From Berberis thunbergii (Eukaryota > Streptophyta > Magnoliopsida > Ranunculales > Berberidaceae), in the NCBI GenBank assembly GCA_003290165.1, contig QNQO01006979.1:372001-436000 (forward strand): DNA of 64,000 bases, in the 5' to 3' direction. Position numbers and translations under genes: made by a program. Each line of letters opens with the position of its first letter. Within the stretch, counting starts at the first letter, position 1. Of the stretch, positions 11,976 through 23,173 are shown in pieces. The notes beneath the pieces are model-generated. The model had not been told where the DNA came from. It made no database searches and saw nothing but the letters and a program-made list of their open reading frames with translations.

Positions 11976-11988
11976 TGATATCAAAGTC
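11976..11988 (+). other. Copia primer-binding site, tRNA-iMet type
   Basis: TGATATCAAAGTC sits 3 bp after the 5' LTR. It is a two- to three-base variant of the TGGTATCAGAGC site complementary to initiator tRNA-Met that plant copia elements use. Confidence 0.75.
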
Positions 11989-12026
11989 ACACGTTCGTGG
12001 GCATCTATTTTTTGTTAGCATTTTCT

Positions 12027-15000
12027 ATGAGTAAGATGAGTGATCTACAGGTTGTTGGCGGAATTAAAAAGCTCAACAATCAAAACTACAACTCTTGGTC
12101 TACATGCATGGTGTCATACATGCAAGGTCAGGACTTGTGGGAGGTTGTTAATGGAAGCGAAGTTACACAACCAGAGGTAGAGGATGCAAATGGTACGCTG
12201 CGAAAGTGGAAGATAAAAGCGGGCAAAACGATGTTCGTTTTAAAGACAACATTTGAAAAGGACGTGCTAGAGCACATCCGGGATGCCAAATCCCCCAATG
12301 AAGCTTGGGATACGTTCGCCAAGCTGTTTTCAAAGAAGAATGACACGAGGCTCCAACTTCTATAGAGTGAGTTATTATCGATAGCTCAACGTGACATGAC
12401 GGTCGCTCAATACTTTCATAAAGTAAAGTCACTGTCCCGGGAAATCTCCGAGTTAGATCCACAAGCTCCAATTGGAGAAACCAGGATGAAGAAAATAATC
12501 ATCCATGGTTTAAGGCCTGAATATAGAAGTTTTGTTGCTGCAATACAGGGTTGGCAAAATCAGCCATCACTTGTTGAGTTTGAGAATTTGCTTGCTGGTC
12601 AAGAAGCCCTGGCTAAGCAAATAGGAGGAGTTTCATTAAAGAGTGAAGCAGAAGCACTCTACGCCAACAAAGGCAATTGGAATTCCAAGCAGCATAACCG
12701 TGGTGGATCTAAAAAGAATGATGACAAAGCAAAAAATCATCAAGGCGAAGGGAGCACTCGTGCAGGGGGAGGTTCAAATAACCATAGCAATGGCAAAAAG
12801 TTTGAAGGGAAGTGCTACAATTGCGGAAAGAAAAGTCACATGGCAAAAGATTGTCGGTCGAAGAAAAGATCTGTGGAAAGTAATGGTGCTACTTCCAACA
12901 GTGAAGAATGATGGGATATTGAGGCATTATTTGCTGCAGAAGAGGAGGAGCTGGCTCTTATAGCAACAACATCCGATCAAATTGATTATGCAAAGGATTG
13001 GATCATTGATTCGGGCTGCTCAAACCATATGACTGGTGATAAGGAAAAGCTGAAGAATTTTTCAGAGTACAAGGGAAGCCGTGTGGTGGTGACAGCAAAC
13101 AACTCAAAGTTACAGATAGCTCACGTCGGAAATACGGTAGTCTCTCCTCAATATAGTTCTACTACGGTGCCACTTCAAAATTTCTACCATGTTCCAAGTA
13201 TGAAGAAAAATCTTCTCTCGGTAGCACAATTCACATCTTCAGGCCATTTTGTTTTGTTTGGTCCACAAGATGTAAAAGTATATCGAGATCTTGAAATTAT
13301 GGAAGAGCCGATGATGAAAGGTCGGAGATTAGAGTCAGTCTATGTGATGTTTGCAGAAACTGCATACATAGACAAAACAAGGAAGAACGAGACGGTAGAC
13401 TTATGGCACATGCGTTTAAGTCACGTTAGCTATTCCAAGCTAGATGTGATGATGAAGAAGTCGATGCTGAAGGGACTTCCCCTACTTGAGGTAAGAACAG
13501 ACACAATATGCGCAGGTTGTCAGTATGGAAAAACACATCGGTTGTCGTATGAGGAGTCCAAATTTAAAGCGAATAAACCATTAGAATTAATTCACTCTGA
13601 TCTGTTTGGACCTATTAAGCAAGCCTCTATCGGTGGGATGAAGTTCATGGTGACCTTTATTGATGATTTTTCCAGGCATGTGTAGGTTTATTTTATGAAG
13701 AATAAATCTAAAACTCTTTTAAAGTTCAAAGAGATAACGAAAGTAAAGGTTGGTAAAAGAATTCATTGTCTGCGCACCGACAACGGAGGAGAGTATACCT
13801 CAGATGAGTTTTCTGATTTCCTTCGCGATCAGTTCACATGTGCCAACACTCCGCAGCAAAACGGCATAGCCGAAAGGAAGAATAGGCACCTGGCAGAAGT
13901 ATGTCGAAGTATGCTACATGCAAAGAATATTCTAGGAATATTTTGAGCAGAAGCAATGAAGAGTGCAGCTTTTGTGATCAACAGGCTTCCTCAACAAAGG
14001 TTATGTTTTCTTTCACCCTTTGAAAAATTGTGGAATATGAAACCCACAGTTAGCTATTTTCGAGTTTTTGGATGTGTTTGCTATGTATCTGTACTTGATC
14101 ATTTACGTAGCAAGATGGACAAGAAGGTTGTTAGGTGCGTCTTTGTAGGATATGACAGTCAAATAAAAGGGTGGAGATGTTGTGATCCTACAACTGAAAA
14201 ATGTTATACGTCACGAAATGTCGTGTTTGATGAAGCATCTTCATGGTGGTCCTTAGACAAGGAGGTATTGTCAGACTCGGATGCTTTTAAAGATGAGTTG
14301 GAATCTGCTCGGATCCAACTAAGTTTAGGTGAAGCTGAAGTTGCAGATGATGGTGGTGATGTCGAAGAAAGCATGGCTCAAAGTCCTTGGCAAACTGGTG
14401 TATATGAACAACTAAGCGAAGAAGGTGCGCCTCGTAAAGCAGAAACACCAATTTCACTCAGAAGATCAACTAGAACCAGAAAACCAAATCCTAAATATGC
14501 CAACGCTGCCATTGTAGAAGAAGCAGATTCAAAAGAACCGGAGATGTTTGAGGAAGCATCTCAATATCTGGAGTGGAATAAAGCTATGGAAGAGGAAATT
14601 GCTGCATTAAAATGAAATCAGACCCGGGAACTCGTGCCAAAGCCAAAAGATGTGAAGCCTATTTCCTATAAATGGGTTTATAAGATAAAACGTCCCACAG
14701 ATGGATCAATTGAGAGGTACAAGGCTCGTCTAGTAGCTCGAGGTTTCTCTCAACAATATGGACAAGACTATGATGAAACGTTTAGTCCAGTTGCAAAGCT
14801 TACAATTGTTAGAGTTTTACTTGCACTTGCAGCAAGTAAATATTGGAATTTGTGACAGATGGATGTGAAGAATGCATTTCTGCATGGAGAGTTGGATCGG
14901 GAGATCTACATGAACCAACCAATTGGCTTTCAAAGTCAAGATCATCCTGAATATGTATGTAAGCTTCGAGAGGCGCTCTATGGATTAAAGCAAGCACCAA

Positions 15001-16075
15001 GGGCTTGGTATGGTAAGATTGTTGAATTTCTTACTCATAGTGGCTATTCAGTGACACCTACAGATTCTAGTTTGTTTGTCAAAACTAATGGAGGAAAGCT
15101 AGCTATTGTGCTAGTGTATGTGGATGATTTAATCATAACAGGAGATTGTGAAGAAGAAATTATTTGAGCTAAGGAGAATTTATCAGTTCATTTTTCAAAT
15201 GAAAGAACTTGGACAGCTCAAGCACTTTCTTGGCCTAGAGATTGATCGTACTCAAGAAGGAATCTTTCTTCATCAGCTAAAGTATTCCAAAGATTTGTTG
15301 AAGAAGTTTGGAATGCTTAAGTGCAAGCTAGTTTCAACACCGATGCAATCAAATGCAAAAATGTGTGCTCATGAAGGAAAACAGTTGGAAGATGCAACGA
15401 TGTATCGACAATTATTAGGTAGTTTGATCTACTTAACTTTAACAAGACCCGATATTTCTTATGCAGTTGGTGTGATGAGTCGGTACATGCAAAATCCAAA
15501 GAAGCCTCATTTGGAAGCAGTCCGTCAAATCTTAAGATATGTGAAGAGTACGCTAGGCTATGGTGTTATATATGTACAAGAAAGGTGAAGATAGTAAGCT
15601 AGTTGGCTACTATGATGCTGACTTTGCAGGTGATCATGATACCCGACGCTCAACTACCGGATATGTTTTTATGCTTGGGTCTGGTGCAATTTCTTGGTGC
15701 AGCAAAAGGCAACCAATTGTGTCTTTGTCAACAACAGAAGCGGTGGCAGCTCAAGAGAGCACTTGGCTTATGTTATTGTTGAAGGACTTGCATCAGCTAA
15801 CAGAATATGCAACCCCTTTGTATTATGACAACCAGTCAGCAATACGTTTGGCAGAGAATCCAGTTTTTCATGCAAGAACCAAACATGTGGAGATACATTA
15901 CCATTTTATCAGGGAAAAAGTCCTAGAAGAAGAGGTGGAGCTGAGGCAGATTAAGACAAAAGACCAGGTTGCAGATTTATTCACAAAAGGGCTAAGTGGC
16001 AGCAAGTTTGAAAACTTTTGTCATCAGCTCGGCATGATAAAGAGAATGGAAGCTGGTGTTGAGGGGGAGTGTTAA
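12027..16075 (+). pseudogene. Copia gag-pol polyprotein, inactivated
   Basis: One continuous homologous polyprotein starts at ATG 12,027. Domains in order: gag (UBN2 type, LNNQNYNSWSTCM), CCHC knuckle CYNCGKKSHMAKDC (12,813-12,854), protease DSG (about 13,008), integrase zinc region LWHMRLSH and core ([35 protein letters not shown]), RT with the YVDD box (about 15,115) and RNase H ([27 protein letters not shown]). Seven in-frame stops (12,363; 12,909; 13,683; 13,944; 14,613; 14,853; 15,165) and two frameshifts (about 15,197 and 15,570) destroy it. The domains otherwise remain well preserved, so decay is by point mutation and there is no large deletion. Confidence 0.93.
16061..16069 (+). other. 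Copia polypurine tract
   Basis: GAGGGGGAG directly precedes the 3' LTR start TGTTAAACTT. This is the plus-strand primer site. Confidence 0.85.
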
Positions 16076-16349
16076 ACTTACAACACCAGCTCTTGATCCG
16101 AGGCTTGACCAAGTCTTTCGCAATCCAGTTTAGTTATTAAGTTAGTGGGTAGTTCTGGTTTGTTATGTGATATAAGTAGAGAGCGTGCTTATGTGCACCA
16201 TTAAGTTGTATGCCTATATAAGGCGTTCACTTGCATTGAATAAAATTGTTCTTTTGTAGCATTTTTCTATTGTTGTTTATTTTCTTCACTGAGTGTACTC
16301 ATCCTCTTAATTGAATTTATTATTGTTTGCAATCCTCTTGTGTTTACCA
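16070..16349 (+). repeat. 3' LTR of the copia element
   Basis: A 280-bp partner of 11693-11972, with about 13 mismatches counted by eye. Confidence 0.93.
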
Positions 16350-16351
16350 AT

Positions 16352-16564
16352 TGTTGGCAGCCTGAGCGCGTGCGCGCATGCGCACCTAGATCTACTATAC
16401 ATAGCAACGATATTGTCCCCAACTTAAACACCCACTGTCTTGGGTCTACCATCCGGGCCACGGGTGTGGGGTTTTTTTTATCTTAAAAGGCCTCGTTGCT
16501 ATTAGGGAGTGGACCATCTCCTTATAAACCTTAGTCACGACTCCACCTTACTTGATGTGGGACA
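16352..16564 (-). mobile_element. 213-bp LTR-like segment (solo LTR or TRIM relic)
   Basis: On the minus strand it begins TGTCCCACATCAAG and ends CAGGCTGCCAACA, giving TG..CA termini. Inside is a TATA-like TTTATAAGG followed by a plant LTR leader. On the plus strand it runs from TGTTGGCAGCC to GATGTGGGACA. The GC-rich GCGCGTGCGCGCATGCGCAC lies near the plus-strand left end. It adjoins the copia 3' LTR with only two bases between, and the chromovirus integrase resumes right after it. No clear target duplication is seen. Other plant LTRs begin with the same TGTCCCACAT motif. Confidence 0.6.
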
Positions 16565-17951
16565 ATTCAAGCCAATTTTCATCCCAACCATATAATATTG
16601 AAAAATATCAAAGAAATTTTACAGACCGATTAACAAGCCAAAACCATTGCCAACTTAGTAAAATAGGGCAAAATTTGTCGATTCTAGATGACAAATGGGG
16701 GATTTTCACAAAAGGAAACTTTTTCAATGTCCCAAGAACTTCAAGTTTAAGAAAAGAGTTGATCAATGACTGCCATGGCAACTTGTTGGGTTGGCGACCA
16801 AGGTTGGAGAAGAATCGTTACATTGTTAGAACGAGGGTACCATTGGTCACAAATACAAAATTATGTGATGTCTTATGTTCGTACCTGTGTGATCTGTAAA
16901 AAGATAAGGTCGAAAGAGATCGACTGACTGGTTTATTAAAGTCCCTTCCTGTTCCAACTGTTCCAAAGTAGACGACTTCAACTGCATTCTAGTGGTAGTC
17001 AACCGATTTTCCAAGTATGTGACTTTTATTCCAACTTAGTTGTCTTGTACTGCTGAAGACACCACTTAGCTATTCCTCAAGCATGTTCTTGAGTATTGAA
17101 GATTGCTGGAAAACATTGTTAGTGATCGTGACACTCACATCATTGGGAAGTTTTTGAAGGTGTTTTTCAGCTTATTTGGGTCCAATCTCAACATGTCAAC
17201 TAGTTATCACCCCAATCAAATGGCCAAATAGAACGTTTCAACTCTTTGCTTGAAGAATATCTGCGTCAATTTGTCAATCCAAACCAAATGAATTGGGTTG
17301 GACTCCTTAATGTTGCTCAATTTTCCTTCAATATCTAGAAGAGTTCTACCACAAGTGCAAGTCCTTTCCAACTAGTAATTGGTCAGCAACCACTTACTTC
17401 TCATAGTGTTCTCACTAGCTACTAGGGACCTAGCCCTTGAGTTTATCATTTTACTCAAGAATGGATCCATTCGAAGTTGGTGATTAGTGTTAGTCAAGAT
17501 TGAACTCTTCTAAAAGTATAGTCAAACGATTGGAGCACACAACAACCAATTTCACAAGTATGAGGGGTCGGTTCCGATCATAGAACGAGTTGGCAAAGTA
17601 TCTTACAGGGTTGAACTTCTATACTGGCTTTGTCATACACATCCAGTCTTTCATGAAAGCAATCCGAAACCATATCATGCAGACAAGGACTACCCTACCA
17701 GAAATGTGTCAATTTACTCAATTCCCAAAGGCCCTACCAAGCTGAACCGCCAAGTCGAACAAATGTTACCCGGGTGTCTAGTCAGCACAAATCAGGGACC
17801 AAATAGAGAGTACCTAGTGAAGTGGATAAATGAGCCTCTATGTGAGATAGGTTGGGAAGTTGTAGATAACTTATTATCATACTTGCCTCGGCTTGAAGCA
17901 TATTTGGAATTTTTTTTCTAAGAATGCATTAACAAATTGAGTGTGAGAGGA
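16565..17951 (+). mobile_element. Chromovirus relic, integrase and chromodomain part
   Basis: This continues the relic cut at 11,693. The integrase zinc region is visible as LRKELINDCHG, then YVMSYVRTCVICKK-type residues in other frames (16,750-16,905). The core reads VVVNRFSKYVTFIPT (about 16,995), SDRDTHIIGKF and SYHPNQ (about 17,200). A short frame at 17,706-17,921 ends in a chromodomain-like segment with YLVKWINEPLCEIGWEVVDN and then RLEAYLEFF. That places the element among chromoviruses. A purine-rich GTGTGAGAGGA at 17,941-17,951 precedes a TGTCAACGG LTR start. Confidence 0.8.
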
Positions 17952-18300
17952 TGTCAACGGTGTTCATGTTGATCTAGGAAACCAATGTTCCATTTTGAAA
18001 AATGCTCAAACGCTTTGCATCTACTATATAAAGGAAAGGGTTAGGCTCTGGACTGGATAACATATGGTCTCCCTTGCATGTCTGACCAAACTTGACATCT
18101 TTACATAGTAGTTCTAGGCTTGTTTATTGTCTAGTTAGCTTGCATATGTATTAGAAATCTTTCCTCCGAACTTATATACTGAATGAATATTTCCTACTCA
18201 TACACTCTTGCTGAGTATTAATGAAAGTTTTCCTTTGACTGTCTTTATTTCATTATTTCATATCATTACTACTCTTACCCAAGTTGTGTTCTTATGGTTA
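17952..18300 (+). repeat. Probable 3' LTR of the chromovirus (end not defined)
   Basis: TGTCAACGGTGTTC follows the purine tract. A TATA-like CTATATAAAGG lies near 18,025. The 5' partner was not found and the 3' border is a guess. Confidence 0.45.
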
Positions 18301-18599
18301 AGTTAAAGTTGTTTAGTTTTAGCTTAACCTTATGTTTGCCAACGAATCATATTGTTAGCACTGCTCGGACTTGATAGTTTGTGGCAACTTGGAAAAAGAT
18401 ATGATTGACACTTGGCAAAGAGAGAATTTATATTCTCAAACTTAAAATTACAATAACTTTTTAATTAATTGTTCGATTTTGATAAAACGTGGTATCGTTG
18501 AAATGCAACTCAAGATCTTTCAACTAAAATGGATGACCAATAGAAAAGTTTGAAAATTTAAAATAATGTTTCTTTAAAGTGATTAAATTTGACCGAGTT

Positions 18600-19060
18600 T
18601 AGCACGTCCTGAAACCTTTTAGCTTGCACAATAAAATATAATTTTTTATGAAAGATATATATTACAACTCAAAATAGTATTTTACTATTCATTGTTAAAT
18701 GTGACAAACTAAGAATTGGAGATGAAAATGTCTAGGATTGTAAGTTGAAAATGTGTTGAGGGTTGAGATTCATTTTCTACGATGACATATTTGTAAATAT
18801 AAAACATGTAGAAGGGCAAAGAAAATGAAAAGATTTTGAAAAAAGTTGGTAGAATGTATATGTGGCGGTGAGAGAAAGTATTGTGTTTTCCATTTTTTTC
18901 AAAATGAAATCATCATAACTAGTTACGTAGATGTCGAAATTTGGTAAACTTGGTATTGTTGAAATGCAATTTTGGAGATTTTTCCAACAAAACCAATGAT
19001 CAATATAAACTCTTAAAATTTCAAAATATGTATTTTATTATTAAAATAGGTAAGTATTTT
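18600..19060. repeat. Diverged direct repeat, copy A
   Basis: AT-rich non-coding block that shares ordered segments with 22,132-22,610: TTTTACTATTCATTGTT, GGGTTGAGATTCATTT, TATAAAACATGTA, GTATCGTTGAAATGCA (or variants) and CCAATGATCAATA. The two copies flank the solo LTR. Part of the unit (TATCGTTGAAATGCA) also recurs at about 18,490, so the unit is itself internally repeated. The family is unknown; it is probably non-coding TE sequence. Confidence 0.7.
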
Positions 19061-19325
19061 TAATATTTTCATGCCTAAGTATAATATTTTTCAAAGAAGC
19101 AGATGAACATTTCAATGAACATTCAAATAAAGACTCCGAACATTCAATCGATTCTAATTTTAACCGAGTTTGACTCTAAACAAAATCATATTCTAAAATA
19201 TGACTTTTTTTTATCGTAATACATGTTTGCACCTCAAAAAAATTGGTTTACATTATAAAATATGATTTTTATTGTGGTGAGGGTGTCTAGTGCATGATAA
19301 TTAGCAGAATAAAATGTATGTAAAG

Positions 19326-22126
19326 TGTAACGACCCTACTTTAACATATAATAATTTTATTTAATTAATTAATTATTTATTTATTTAATTTTAATTTTAT
19401 TAAATGTGTGGTGGCGTCAAGTAGTAAGAGGGGGTGTCCCTAACATCGAGCAAAGCCCTAATGGAAAAGGATTTGGTCTTAGTATGAATAAATAGGGTTT
19501 AGGTTTCTTCTTTCTTTTCTCTCGCCGCTAACAAAAAAAAAGGAGAAGAAGAGAGGGAGAAAGGAAGAAGGAGAAAAGCTAACAAGTGAGTCTTCTTACT
19601 ACTCCATTTACACGTGATTCCTTTTGAGATTCCTTTGAAAACTACTTATTACTTATTATATTCATTGATTTCTTTTGTGTCAGAAATAAATCCTTTGGTC
19701 ATGTTTTGGTTTGACATTGTATGTTGTGCGATAGTTTATTTAAGGGGTTTGGCTCATGCTTATGTAGGTACATGTATGTGCTTTGATGTGCAATAGATAT
19801 CTATTTTGTGTCAGGAAATGAATCACTTAGGATTTCATTAGTTCCATATTAGTTATGAAATGAAATTCTGCATGTATCATAGAGTCAAGGTTTGGGTTGT
19901 GTCCCATCCAAGTTGGATGTTGACAGGTTGGGAATGTGGGGTTGGGTCCCACGTATGTTTGACATTAGTAAAGGAATTGCAATGGGAATTCATTGCAAAT
20001 TTGAGATTTTATCTAGGGTGGGTCCCACGAGAATCGAGATTTTATCTTTAGGGTGGGCCCTACTGCAACTTTTTACATTTGCAAAATTTGAGATTTTATC
20101 CAGGGTGGGTCCCACTGCAACTTTATACATTTGCAAAATTTGAGATTTTATCCAAGGTGGGTCCCACTGCAAGCTTTTCACATTGCAAATTTGAGAATCG
20201 AGATTTTATCTTAGGGTGGGCTCCACTGTAACTTTTTACATTTGCAAAATTTGAGATTTTATTCAGGGTGGGTTCCACTGCAACTTTTTACATTTGCAAA
20301 ATTTGAGATTTTATCCAAGGTGGGTCCCACTGCAAGCTTTTCACATTGCAAATTTGAGAATCGAGATTTTATCTAGGGTGGGCCCCACTGTAAGCTTTTC
20401 ACATTTGCAAATTTGAGATTTTATCCAGGGTGGGTCTCACTAGGTCCCACCTTATGAGGGTATTTGCTATGTGGAATTAGGCTTTTTTTATGAGGTTGCC
20501 TTATTTGTGATGTTTTGTGCTGCAAACGCTTGATCTCCAATATTTTTTATCTGTTTGATGTGTGAGATTTTCCTAACTTGCTGGGTTCATGTTTGGGGTC
20601 ACCCATGTTTACCATTTTATTGATTGGGTGTGACTTTGTTTGGTTGATGTTTGAATGGTTGATGAATATTAATGCATTGTGATAAATTTGGAGATTTGTA
20701 TGCATATTGACTTGTTTATGCATTATAAAGAATTTGGATATTTGAATCAAGGAGTGGCTTGATTGTCATATTGTTACATAGCCTGATTAATGAATATGCT
20801 ATGTTTTCCCCAAAAATGTGAGTGAATAGATTGTGAATCAATTCAGGTATGACAAAATGTCATTGTGGAAGAATTCTGAATTATGAAAAATAAATGATAT
20901 TGGTAAACCTAGATTTCTGAAAATATAAAACACTTGGGCTTGTATCACTTAGAACTACCACATCTCTTTTGTTTATTATTTCCCCTCTCTTACTAGAGAA
21001 ACTAAATGACCAGTGGGTCGTCTTGCGGAGTTGGGGCACTCATTTCTTACTAGAGAAACTAAAATAAACTTCGGGTTAGTCTTGCGAAAATGTGGTGAAT
21101 TGGTATGCCTAAAATAGGCTTTGATATTTATCCGTCAAAAATGTAATGTGAGTTTATGCGCATTGATAGCTCAAGGGTGGCTTTTGGTACTCATATAGTT
21201 AGGGGTATCCGCGATGCATGCATGTATGTGATGTCCCCACTTAGGCATGGATGACGGAGTAGTCCTCCTTTATATGAGAGAGGCATACGGGCATGTATGT
21301 TTGGCACGGAGGTGGTGCGAATGTGGTATCGTCTAAGTGATCATTCCGTTAAAAAGATGAACCAAATTTAAATAAAAATGAATAAGCTACGTTTATATTG
21401 TTTCTAATTATATTTCATGCAGGATGGCAAGTCTACTAATATTTCTGCAGGTTAGACTTGCCACAGTCAACTTCCATCTAGTAGGTACAAATAAGTGCAT
21501 ATTTACTTATTAGAATTAAGATACGAATGCCTCGTGGAGGAACTACCTGTGTGTTTTTTATTTCTTTATCGTACTATTTTTTGTCATATCTTGTAATTTC
21601 CTTTATTGATTTTTGGGGGAAATAAAGAGATTTCACACCAGCTTTATTGTTGACCCAAGTGAGTTTTGGCTTCTTGGGTACATTCCTTCGAGAATGTAGC
21701 CGACTAGCTTATTTTCAGGATACAGTAATCTCGAGCGGGCTTAGAGCATTTCGTACCAGACATGACGAGCATTGCTGGGAGTTGCGCGTGTTCGAAAGAT
21801 TAGATCTTTCTATTTGTAGGTGTTAGTTTAATTCTTGTAATTTGAACTTGGAGTTATTCATTATTTTTTTTAGTGATACATTCGTAAAGTGTTGATCTTG
21901 TTAGCGTTGGCTCTGCGAGTTTTAAAAATTTTTCTTCCTTTGATGGACTTTTAAATCAGTTGTGTTTTTCCCTCTATTTGGTAAATTGTGCAAAATTTAT
22001 TATTTCTCGTGGATGCCAACTGTTATTTTTCGTGAATGAAAATTCATGTCCCGACTTTTGGGAAAACGGATAATCCTCCATGGATTTTTTGGGATTTTCA
22101 TTTTTCTCGAAAATCGGGGCGTGACA
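19326..22126 (+). mobile_element. Solo LTR, 2,801 bp, with 5-bp target duplication
   Basis: It begins TGTAACGACCC and ends GGGGCGTGACA, an imperfect inverted pair (TGTAACG/TGTCACG). It is flanked by TAAAG at 19321-19325 and TAAAG at 22127-22131, a perfect 5-bp target duplication. There is no internal region, PBS or second LTR, so it is a solo LTR left by LTR-LTR recombination. A large LTR of about 2.8 kb starting TGTAAC/TGTCAC suits a big gypsy family (Tekay/Del-like or similar); the exact family is my inference. A repetitive block lies at 20,019-20,450. A related, inverted fragment lies at 1,414-2,760. Confidence 0.93.
20019..20450 (+). repeat. Higher-order tandem repeats inside the solo LTR
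   Basis: Nine copies of a GGGTGGGTCCCACT-like core occur at a spacing of 50-58 bp. Each is joined to ACATTTGCAAAATTTGAGAT and TTTTATCC. Three neighbouring monomers form a larger unit of about 163 bp: the segment from about 20,103 repeats from about 20,266 with few differences. The last unit ends at TGGGTCTCACTAGGTCCCAC. Confidence 0.88.
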
Positions 22127-22131
22127 TAAAG

Positions 22132-22610
22132 TATCAACGACACGAGTAATATGATATCTATATTACAATTCATAGTGGTGTTTTACTATTCATTGTTGAT
22201 TACGACAAAGTCAAATCGAAAATATTAGAGATAAACGATGATGAGGGTTGAATGTTCGAAAAAGCATTGAATTTTAGGGTTGAGATTCATTTCTTATGAT
22301 GAAATATTTGTAATATAAAACATGTAAAAGGGAAAAAACTTTTGAAAAAAAGTGGAATGTCCGTGTGGCGGAAAGAGAAAATATAATTAAAAAACTTTTG
22401 AAAAAGGTTGGTGGAATGTACATGTGGTAGAGAGAGAAAATATTTTGTTTTCTTTTTAGCAAAATGAAAATTACCATAATTATGTACATCGTTGTCGAAT
22501 TTTGATAAACTTAGTATCGTTGAAATGCATTTTTAAAGATTTTTCGTACAAAATCAATGATCAATACAAGGGCCAAAATATTAAAAATGTATATTTCACA
22601 ATTAAAAAAA
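22132..22610. repeat. Diverged direct repeat, copy B
   Basis: Partner of the block at 18,600-19,060, with the same segment order. It contains an extra internal duplication: ACTTTTGAAAAA..GGTGGAATGTACATGTGG follows a shorter GGAATGTCCGTGTGGCGG copy. The solo LTR inserted between the two blocks. Confidence 0.7.
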
Positions 22611-22958
22611 ATGTATAATGTATTACACGTCTTTAATATTTTCAATATTTTTAAAAGCAATGAGACGAATCGATCACATCATAAAAAATGAGCCGGACAT
22701 CTTAATGCAAATTTAAACAAAAACCTAAATTTTCATGTTTTGGCAAATTCAAATATTGGATGAGAATTCATTTTCGACGTTTAAAATTCTCCCTCAACTA
22801 ATTCAAATTTGATTGAATAGACTTACACTTAGAATCGACTTACACTTCAATACTGATTGAGAACGAAAATGGGAATAGTGACAGAGGTGTTCAATACAAA
22901 ATAATTAGTAAAAATAAAATTATGTGGAGTGTCAATGGCACGGAGCATACTCTAGTGT

Positions 22959-22965
22959 ATATATG
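22959..22965 (+). promoter_or_regulatory. Possible TATA box of the membrane-protein gene
   Basis: TATATAT within GTGTATATATGG, about 210 bp before the chosen start codon at 23,174. An upstream ATG (about 23,140) in another frame lies in the leader. Confidence 0.45.
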
Positions 22966-23173
22966 GTAGGGAGAGTTGGACGCTAGCTCAAGTCTCAAGT
23001 GCTAGTAGGCTTGTAGAGGGTCGAAGCCTGCTGATTCTTGTATGACTTGGCCGAGAATAAACCAAGTGGGAGCGGAATGAACCTGTTAACAAACTTCACA
23101 TCTCTCTCCTTTATTCTGTTAGAAGAAGCAGAGAATCAAAACATGAGAAGAGAGACTCTGAGATTGAGTAGCA

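Larger units (their letters stand above)
11693..16349 (+). mobile_element. Ty1/copia retrotransposon, full-length but defective
   Basis: A complete element on the plus strand in this order: 280-bp 5' LTR (11693-11972), primer-binding site, gag-pol relic, purine tract and 280-bp 3' LTR (16070-16349). The LTR ends form the inverted pair TGTTAA..TTAACA; the last bases of the 3' copy have changed to TACCA. By eye the two LTRs differ at about 13 of 280 positions (about 95 percent identical), so the insertion is moderately old. It sits inside the chromovirus relic, between its RNase H and integrase. I could not find a matching 5-bp target duplication. The 5' flank is CTCAT and the 3' flank ATTGT, so the 3' border may have been altered. 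Confidence 0.93.

Noticed and set aside
11688..16354. Target duplication ATTGTT at the copia borders
   Set aside because: The match overlaps the TGTT start shared by two LTR-like sequences, so it does not mark the integration site.
20019..20450. Regularly spaced repeats resembling a CRISPR array
   Set aside because: Plant LTR context. The 'spacers' are themselves repeated, and there are no cas genes.
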